Positions 1 to 5,237 of a DNA stretch of 8,107 nt are shown here, piece after piece. The translations under genes and the position numbers were made by a program. This DNA comes from JAVXAG01 sp036660615 (GTDB taxonomy: Bacteria; Bacillota; Clostridia; Peptostreptococcales; Anaerovoracaceae). The DNA is taken from NCBI GenBank assembly GCA_036660615.1, contig JAVXAG010000086.1:1-8107 (forward strand), given 5' to 3'. Numbering within the stretch: position 1 is the stretch's first letter; each line of letters opens with the position of its first letter. Under the pieces are notes generated by a model, which saw nothing but the letters and a program-made list of their open reading frames with translations, had not been told where the DNA came from and did not search any database.

Positions 1-70
1 AGTTGGGACTCGAATTATAATTTGCCAATACAAATGTGTAATGACCAAAAATGCGGATTACAAGCGAAAC

Positions 71-85
71 TGATAATCATTATCA
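71..85. promoter_or_regulatory. Putative Fur operator (perfect 7-1-7 Fur box)
   Basis: The sequence TGATAATCATTATCA is an exact inverted repeat of two heptamers around one base. It matches the minimal 7-1-7 Fur box consensus (TGATAATNATTATCA) described for Bacillus. Fur binds such sites with Fe2+ and represses iron-uptake genes. No gene starting next to it is visible here, so the target is probably a leftward gene beyond the window edge or a small unrecognised transcript. Related Fur-family regulators (PerR, Zur) use similar boxes, so the metal specificity is inferred. Confidence 0.7.
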
Positions 86-108
86 CTTATGGCTGTAATT
101 TAGGCCCG

Positions 109-394
109 AAAAAAATAAATATTGAATTTGCTCACAGAATCACCAAAAAAAGAGTCCCAGTGAGCAGATTTCCAGATACAAATGGGTTTCAAGGGATTAA
201 TTGTCATAATTACAAACGAATGCTCCCACAGGAAAATTGATTCTGTTGCATATGCAACAGTTGCTACCCATATATTGCTATATTGTGTCATATGATACCA
301 TAATAGTTATATATTTGCAAACCCCCAGATGAGATCTGCTCACTGGCGAGGCTTTTTGAGCGATTCTGTGAGCAAATCAGGAAATTATTTTTTT
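109..394. repeat. 286-bp symmetric inverted-repeat element, MITE- or REP-like
   Basis: Positions p and 503-p are complementary over long blocks: 109-118 with 385-394, 126-141 with 362-377 (16 bp perfect), 146-150 with 353-357, and 157-169 with 334-346 (13 bp perfect). Counted by hand, 47 of 63 positions pair between 109-171 and 332-394 with no gap. The same symmetry centre, 251.5, is the centre of the perfect palindrome at 243-260. The 73-bp segments between the arms and the centre (170-242 and 261-333) have largely diverged. Each arm can also fold alone: TGCTCAC pairs with GTGAGCA in an 11-12 bp imperfect stem with a 24-nt loop. No transposase is present. It could be a miniature inverted-repeat element, a pair of REP-like repeats in opposite orientation, or a decayed large palindrome. 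Confidence 0.75.
243..260. promoter_or_regulatory. Perfect 18-bp palindrome, possible operator or recombination core
   Basis: CTGTTGCATATGCAACAG is a perfect 9+9 palindrome. Its size suits a dimeric helix-turn-helix regulator of the MarR or TetR kind. However, it sits exactly at the centre of the surrounding inverted-repeat element, so it may be part of that element rather than an operator for a gene. No gene start lies close by. Confidence 0.5.
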
Positions 395-450
395 GCTGGA
401 AGAATTAGCGGGCTTTTTGTTTTTCATTGTTCTTTTTAGGATTATTTTAT

Positions 451-490
451 GATAATTCCCCAGTATTCCCCAGTGTTCCCCAGTATTCCC
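451..490. repeat. 10-bp tandem repeat, about four units
   Basis: Three units of CAGTATTCCC, the middle one with G for A (CAGTGTTCCC), follow a degenerate first unit (GATAATTCCC). The period is exactly 10 bp, close to one helical turn, so every unit presents the same DNA face. The array lies about 20 bp beyond the operon terminator. It may be a variable-number repeat or a cluster of protein-binding sites. Nothing nearby shows which. Confidence 0.8.
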
Positions 491-511
491 AAGTTACCAT
501 TGACGCAACTA

Positions 512-555
512 AAAAAACTGTAGCCAAGAATCATTGCTCCCAGCTACAGTTTTTT
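512..555. terminator. Intrinsic terminator, probably bidirectional, after pyc
   Basis: A 13-bp perfect inverted repeat (512-524 with 543-555; core CTGTAGC/GCTACAG) encloses an 18-nt loop and is flanked by A and T runs. Read on the minus strand it gives a stem followed by seven T residues, as expected downstream of pyc, whose stop codon is at 593-591. Because the A/T runs are symmetric, it could also stop rightward transcripts coming from the left. Confidence 0.85.
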
Positions 556-581
556 GGGGGGTGAAAGTTCCCCCCCCAAAA
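550..581. terminator. G6/C8 hairpin between pyc stop and main terminator
   Basis: T6G6 at 550-561 and C8A4 at 570-581 can pair to form a GC-rich stem of about ten base pairs with a loop of about 8-10 nt. It begins 9 bp after the pyc stop codon in the direction of transcription. It has no T tract of its own but abuts the next hairpin, sharing the T run at 550-555. It may act as a pausing or 3'-end stabilising hairpin. The homopolymer C8/G6 tracts are prone to slippage and sequencing error. Confidence 0.6.
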
Positions 582-590
582 TTATTTCAT

Positions 591-3500
591 TTATTTCAGT
601 TTTGCTACCAATTCGCCTGCTTTTACTTGTTGGCCTTCTTTGATGTAGATTTTGTCAACTTCGCCTTTGGTTGTAGCTAAGATGTTTGTCTCCATTTTCA
701 TTGCCTCAATAACTGCGATTGGCTGTTTTTCTTCGACTGCATCGCCTTCCTTTACCAATAATTTGATAATATTTCCTGGAATGTTTGCGCCGATTTCCCT
801 AGGATCGTCCTCGTCTGCGTACAAGATTGTTGCACTTGATACAGCTGCTTGAACATCAGTGTCTTTGATTTTAACAACACGTCTATTGCCGTTAACTTCA
901 AATACTAAATCCTTGAATCCCTCAGCATCAGTCTTTCTGATTTCATTTAACTTGATTACCAAAGTTTTACCTTCAGCCAACTTGACTTCACAAGTTTCAC
1001 CTTCTTCAAGTCCATGGAAGAAAATATCACTTCCCATTAACCTAAAGTTTCCGTCTTTTGCAAGACTCTTTATATAGTCCTCGTATACCTTTGGATACAT
1101 GGCATAACTAATAGCTTCCCTGTCAGTTCCCTCAAGACCAAACTCGTCTCTCAGGTGCTTCTTTATTGCCTCAAAATCTTCTGGTGGAAGAAGTTCGCCA
1201 GGTCTGCAAGTAATTGGCTTCTTGTCCTTTAGAATCAACTTTTGAAGATCCTTTGGGAAACCTCCAAGAGGTTGACCCATCATACCTTCGAAGTATGACA
1301 CAATTGAGTCTGGGAAGTCAATACCTACCGCTTTTTTACAAATGTTCTCCGGTGTCAAATCATTTTGAATCATAAAGATTGCCATGTCGCCAACTGCCTT
1401 TGAAGAAGGAGTTACCTTAACAATATCACCAAGCATTTGGTTTACCGATTTGTACATATCCTTTACTTCCTCAAACTTGTGACCAAGTCCAAAACTTTCT
1501 ACCTGAGGCTTCAAGTTTGAATACTGTCCGCCTGGAATTTCATACTTGTAAATTTCCGCAGTTGAAGTAAGCAACTCTGACTCAAACTTCTTGTAAACAG
1601 GTCTAACGTCTGCCCAATACTCAGAAATCTTTTGGATATCATCTGGATTGATTCCTGTTTCCCTGTCACTGTTCTCAAGAGCCGCAACAACAGAGTTTAA
1701 TGCTGGATTAGAAGTAAGCCCCGACATACTGTTAAACGCTGCATCGGCAATATCTACGCCCGCTTGAGCCGCCATAAGAATTGTTGCCACACCATTTCCG
1801 CTTGTGTCGTGAGTATGCAAATGAATTGGAATTCCTATTTCTTGCTTTAATGCTCTTACAAGCTTTTCAGCTGCCATAGGTTTTAGAAGTCCTGACATAT
1901 CCTTGATTCCCAAGATATGAGTTCCCCTTTTCTCAAGCTCTTTTGCCATTTTGACATAGTAGTTCAAGTTATATTTTTCTCTGCTTGCATCGAGAATATC
2001 TCCTGTGTAACAGATACATGCTTCTGCGACTTTTCCTTGATTCAAAGTTTCATCAAGAGCGACTTCCATGCCTTCAATCCAGTTAAGTGAGTCGAAAATA
2101 CGGAATACGTCGATGCCTGAATTAGCTGATTCCTTTACAAACTCCCTGATAACATTATCTGGGTAGTTCTTGTAACCAACTGCATTAGCACCCCTTATTA
2201 ACATTTGGAACAGAACATTTGGTACTTTCTTTCTCAAAGTATCAAGTCTTTCCCATGGTGACTCTTTTAAGAAACGATAAGCCGTATCAAAAGTAGCTCC
2301 ACCCCACATTTCTAGTGAAAATAAATCTTTGCCATAAACTGCTACAGCCGGCGCGATTTTTTCCATATCTATTGTTCTAACTCTAGTAGCCATAAGTGAC
2401 TGCTGAGCATCTCTCATTGTAGTATCAGTAAGCAATAGTTTCTTTTGGTCAAGAACCCATTTAACAAACTTTTCTGGTCCTTCTTTGTCAAGAAGTTGCT
2501 TTGTTCCGGATAACTGCTTTAGTTGATCCTCCGGAATCTTAGGAAATACAGGTACATTAAACTGTGGTTTAATACCCTTTGTTTCATTTACAACTTTGTT
2601 TCCAAGGAAAGTAAGGACTTTAAGTTCTTTGTCCTGTGCTTTTCTGATATTCAAAAGTTCAGGGTTTGCTGCAATGAAGCCAGTGTCACAGTTGCCGTCC
2701 CTAAATGTCTGGTGATTTAAAACATTTAGCAAGAACCCAATATTAGTCTTTACACCTTTGATTTTTGTTTCCCTAAGCGCTCTGATTGCCTTCTTTGTTG
2801 CTGCGTCAAAAGTCATTCCCCAAGCTGTCATCTTAACCAAAAGACTATCATAATATGGTGAAATAATAGATCCTGTAAATCCGTTACCACCGTCAAGTCT
2901 TATGCCGTATCCAGATGCACTGATATATTGTTCGATTTCGCCTGTGTCTGGAGCAAATCCATTGGCAGGGTCTTCGGTAGTTATTCTACATTGAATTGCA
3001 AATCCCCTTTGAGTAACGTCAGCTTGATTCTTTATTCCTACTTGGTCTGAGTCAAGTCTATAACCTTCAGCAATCAAAATTTGAGACTGAACAATATCTA
3101 TTCCTGTTACAACTTCTGTAACTGTATGTTCAACCTGAATTCTAGGGTTCATCTCGATAAAGTAGTGATTTCCGGCTTTGTCAAGTAAGAACTCAACAGT
3201 ACCTGCACTTCTATAATTTACTGCACTTGCAATTTTGATTGCGTCTTTGCAGATGTCTTCTCTCTGTTTATCAGACAAACAAAGTGCTGGTGTAAATTCA
3301 ACAACCTTTTGATGTCTTCTTTGGATAGAACAGTCTCTTTCAAATAAGTGGACGATGTTTCCTTCTTTGTCTCCTAAAACCTGAACTTCAATATGCTTAG
3401 GATTTTCTAAGTACTTCTCAATGAAGATATCATCAATGCCAAAAGCCTTTAGGGCTTCACTCTTTGCACTTCTGTACTGAGGTAAAAGTTCTTCTTCGTC

Positions 3501-4034
3501 GCGAACAATTCTCATACCTCTGCCACCGCCACCTGCCGCTGCCTTTAGCATAATTGGATAACCGCAGTGTCTTGCAAATTTAATAGCTTCCTCTTCATTT
3601 TGGATAGCAGCCTCAACTCCTGGAATTGTACTAACTCCAACTTCATTGGCAACTATTTTGGATTTGATTTTATCACCTAATCTGTCCATCATAATGTAAT
3701 CAGGCCCGATAAACTCGATCCCTGCTTCTTCACATGCTTTGGCAAATTCAACGTTCTCCGAAAGAAATCCGTATCCTGGATGTATTGCATCTACACCTTT
3801 TGCCTTTGCAAGTTCAATAATTTCATCTATTCCAAGATATGCTCCAACTGGAGTCTTACCTTTTCCGATCTGATATGATTCATCAGCTTTTGTTCTAAAT
3901 AAAGTATTTTTGTCTTCTTCGGAATAAATAGCAACTGTCCTGATGCCTAATTCTTGACAAGCTCTAAAAACTCTGATTGCGATTTCGCCTCTATTAGCTA
4001 CTAATACCCTTTTAAACTTCTTAATTTCACTCAT
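591..4034 (-). CDS. pyc: Pyruvate carboxylase
   Basis: This cytoplasmic biotin enzyme carboxylates pyruvate to oxaloacetate using ATP and bicarbonate, refilling the TCA pool and feeding gluconeogenesis and aspartate-family synthesis. The 1147 residues match the family length, with all parts on one chain. Residues 1-455 form biotin carboxylase: ATP-grasp glycine loop GGGGRGMR at 168-175, C235 in CSIQRRHQK, and catalytic R298 in EMNPRIQVEH. The allosteric region spans about 455-530. Residues 530-810 are the carboxyltransferase barrel, with the TDTTMRDA motif at 536-543, the lysine expected to be carboxylated (K711 in GIKDMSG), metal ligands H740 and H742 in HLHTHDT, and T875 in VTPSS. The biotinyl domain is about 1078-1147, with biotinyl lysine K1113 in EAMKMET. 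The ATG start has AGGAGG at 4048-4053, 13 nt upstream. It is the last gene of the leftward cluster, followed by terminator hairpins. One oddity is Gln at 544 where RDAHQS usually has His. Confidence 0.97.
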   Translation of the reverse strand: MSEIKKFKRVLVANRGEIAIRVFRACQELGIRTVAIYSEEDKNTLFRTKADESYQIGKGKTPVGAYLGIDEIIELAKAKGVDAIHPGYGFLSENVEFAKACEEAGIEFIGPDYIMMDRLGDKIKSKIVANEVGVSTIPGVEAAIQNEEEAIKFARHCGYPIMLKAAAGGGGRGMRIVRDEEELLPQYRSAKSEALKAFGIDDIFIEKYLENPKHIEVQVLGDKEGNIVHLFERDCSIQRRHQKVVEFTPALCLSDKQREDICKDAIKIASAVNYRSAGTVEFLLDKAGNHYFIEMNPRIQVEHTVTEVVTGIDIVQSQILIAEGYRLDSDQVGIKNQADVTQRGFAIQCRITTEDPANGFAPDTGEIEQYISASGYGIRLDGGNGFTGSIISPYYDSLLVKMTAWGMTFDAATKKAIRALRETKIKGVKTNIGFLLNVLNHQTFRDGNCDTGFIAANPELLNIRKAQDKELKVLTFLGNKVVNETKGIKPQFNVPVFPKIPEDQLKQLSGTKQLLDKEGPEKFVKWVLDQKKLLLTDTTMRDAQQSLMATRVRTIDMEKIAPAVAVYGKDLFSLEMWGGATFDTAYRFLKESPWERLDTLRKKVPNVLFQMLIRGANAVGYKNYPDNVIREFVKESANSGIDVFRIFDSLNWIEGMEVALDETLNQGKVAEACICYTGDILDASREKYNLNYYVKMAKELEKRGTHILGIKDMSGLLKPMAAEKLVRALKQEIGIPIHLHTHDTSGNGVATILMAAQAGVDIADAAFNSMSGLTSNPALNSVVAALENSDRETGINPDDIQKISEYWADVRPVYKKFESELLTSTAEIYKYEIPGGQYSNLKPQVESFGLGHKFEEVKDMYKSVNQMLGDIVKVTPSSKAVGDMAIFMIQNDLTPENICKKAVGIDFPDSIVSYFEGMMGQPLGGFPKDLQKLILKDKKPITCRPGELLPPEDFEAIKKHLRDEFGLEGTDREAISYAMYPKVYEDYIKSLAKDGNFRLMGSDIFFHGLEEGETCEVKLAEGKTLVIKLNEIRKTDAEGFKDLVFEVNGNRRVVKIKDTDVQAAVSSATILYADEDDPREIGANIPGNIIKLLVKEGDAVEEKQPIAVIEAMKMETNILATTKGEVDKIYIKEGQQVKAGELVAKLK

Positions 4035-4058
4035 TTTTGTTACCTTACCTCCTTAAAA

Positions 4059-4841
4059 TTATTTGATAACGTGTACATCCATCTGAGGATACGGAATTGA
4101 AATTCCTACTTCGTCAAATGCAAGTTTTACGTTTTCTTCTAAAAAATATTTTATATCAAAGAAATTTTCTGTTGCACACCACACTTTTAAATCCATTGTT
4201 ACTGCACTGTCAAGATGGCTTGCTACTCCGATTATTGGCTCTGGTTCGCTGAAAATATCAGGGTTGCTTTCTGCCACAATCTGTAAAATTTCTTTTGCTT
4301 TTAATAAATCTGCGTCATAACTTATATTAAATACACAGTCAACTCTACGCATATTTTCTCTTGAATAGTTGACCAATACTGAATTAGTAATTGTTCCGTT
4401 TGGAACAGTAACCACTTTGTTGTCAAAAGTCTTTAGCTGGGTAACAAGCAAATCTATGCTTTCCACTTTGCCAAGAACCCCTGATATCTCTATTGTGTCA
4501 CCTTTTCCAAAGGGTTTGTTTATTATAATTATTATACCCCCGGCAATATTTCCCAAACTATCTTTTAGGGCAAGGGCAATAGCCGCTCCGCAAGCTCCCA
4601 AAACAGTGATAAATGGTGCTGCCGGCACTTCCAAGAAACTCAATAGTGATATAATTAGGACTACCCAAAGTATGATTTTGGTTGCATTTAATATAAACGC
4701 ATGGAGCGCTTCGTCTAGTTTGCTTTTCTCCAGTGCCTTTTTTAATATATGAAGAATTATTTTTAGTGCAATGAACCCTCCTAAGAAGATTATTCCTGCC
4801 TTACCTGCTTTTATTAAAAAAGCTATAGTATGCTCTGACAT
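4059..4841 (-). CDS. MscS-family small-conductance mechanosensitive channel
   Basis: This predicted membrane channel opens under membrane tension to release solutes during hypo-osmotic shock and works as a homoheptamer in the family. The 260 residues show three hydrophobic helices: TM1 at about 5-33, TM2 at about 45-71, and pore-lining TM3 at about 74-106, rich in Ala and Gly (GACGAAIALALKDSLGNIAGG). The beta domain follows with typical MscS signatures: NKPFGKGDTIEI at 108-119, GKVESI at 124-129, VPNGTITNS at 146-154 and VNYSRE. The C-terminal alpha/beta domain ends with the common IPYPQMDVHV. It is short, like E. coli MscS, without extra N-terminal domains. I chose ATG at 4841 because the strong ribosome binding site overlaps an in-frame GTG two codons upstream. 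It lies between crcB and pyc with gaps of 17 and 24 bp, so translational coupling is likely. Confidence 0.93.
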   Translation of the reverse strand: MSEHTIAFLIKAGKAGIIFLGGFIALKIILHILKKALEKSKLDEALHAFILNATKIILWVVLIISLLSFLEVPAAPFITVLGACGAAIALALKDSLGNIAGGIIIIINKPFGKGDTIEISGVLGKVESIDLLVTQLKTFDNKVVTVPNGTITNSVLVNYSRENMRRVDCVFNISYDADLLKAKEILQIVAESNPDIFSEPEPIIGVASHLDSAVTMDLKVWCATENFFDIKYFLEENVKLAFDEVGISIPYPQMDVHVIK

Positions 4842-4847
4842 TTTCAC

Positions 4848-4853
4848 CCTCCT
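4848..4853 (-). promoter_or_regulatory. Shine-Dalgarno site that fixes the MscS start
   Basis: On the minus strand AGGAGG lies six nucleotides before the ATG at 4841. A longer reading from GTG at 4847 would place the start codon directly against this site, sharing its downstream G run, so the GTG cannot use it. The ATG is therefore the likely start. Confidence 0.85.
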
Positions 4854-4858
4854 TTATA

Positions 4859-5224
4859 TTAGGCAATTTTCCTACCCATCCATATGCCAATCCACACGCC
4901 TATAACACAAGTCACCATACTTGCAAGAGCGTATGTTACACCTGCAAGTATATGATTGTTTTCAAGCATATTTAGCACTTCCAAAGATAATGCGGAAAAA
5001 GTAGTAAACCCTCCGCAAAGACCAACTTTGAAAAACAGGATTGTATTTGATGAAATATCTTTTCTCGTCATTGTTATTCCGACGATAAATCCCATCACAA
5101 TTGCTCCTGTAATATTTATCATAAATGTCATAAGTGGGATATTCCATTTTACTGATAGAACTCCCAGTCCATATCTGGCCATAGAGCCTACTGCACCGCC
5201 AAGGCCAACTGATAGAAATGTCAT
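4859..5224 (-). CDS. crcB: Fluoride ion channel CrcB/Fluc
   Basis: This small membrane protein exports toxic fluoride; family members form dual-topology dimers with two pores. The 121 residues contain four hydrophobic segments (about 2-24, 30-52, 62-85 and 93-117) and the family motifs GGAVGSMARY at 9-18, N37 in MINITGAIVMG, and GLCGGFTTFS at 68-77, the helix break that binds Na+ and lines the fluoride path. F76 fits the first phenylalanine of the pore's Phe box. The position of the second, three residues later, is Leu79 where most relatives have Phe. The start has AGGAGG at 5229-5234, only four nucleotides from ATG and inside the 13-bp gap after typA. No second crcB copy is seen in the window; many Firmicutes carry paired copies. 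There is no room for a crcB riboswitch directly upstream. Confidence 0.93.
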   Translation of the reverse strand: MTFLSVGLGGAVGSMARYGLGVLSVKWNIPLMTFMINITGAIVMGFIVGITMTRKDISSNTILFFKVGLCGGFTTFSALSLEVLNMLENNHILAGVTYALASMVTCVIGVWIGIWMGRKIA

Positions 5225-5237
5225 GTATCCTCCTAAA

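Larger units (their letters stand above)
1..590. other. Gene-free region rich in repeats and regulatory sites
   Basis: I see no convincing gene here. Open frames at 22-240 (+) and 100-291 (-) lack ribosome binding sites, run through repeat arms and match no family I recognise. Instead the stretch holds, in order, a Fur-box match (71-85), a symmetric inverted-repeat element (109-394) with a perfect central palindrome (243-260), a T-rich segment (about 385-450), a 10-bp tandem repeat (451-490) and the terminator hairpins of the leftward operon (512-581). A TATAAT at 16-21 reads as TATAAT on both strands because it lies in the palindrome AATTATAATT. No well-spaced -35 partner was found for it. 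Confidence 0.75.

Noticed and set aside
1..20. tRNA end or attachment-site remnant (GGGACTCGAA resembles a T-arm on the minus strand)
   Set aside because: The matching arm and acceptor stem are absent, and the similarity is limited to about ten bases at the window edge.
22..240. 72-codon plus-strand open frame
   Set aside because: It starts with TTG without a ribosome binding site, contains the Fur box and the left repeat arm, and has no recognisable domain.
100..291. 63-codon minus-strand open frame
   Set aside because: It reads through the palindrome and the left arm, has no ribosome binding site and is best explained by repeat conservation.
395..450. Rightward terminator at GCGGGCTTTTTG
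   Set aside because: The T-rich segment has no stable GC stem before it; only three-base pairings can be made.
4369..4752. 127-codon plus-strand open frame inside the channel gene
   Set aside because: It is antisense to a clear MscS-family gene, has no ribosome binding site and has no family resemblance.
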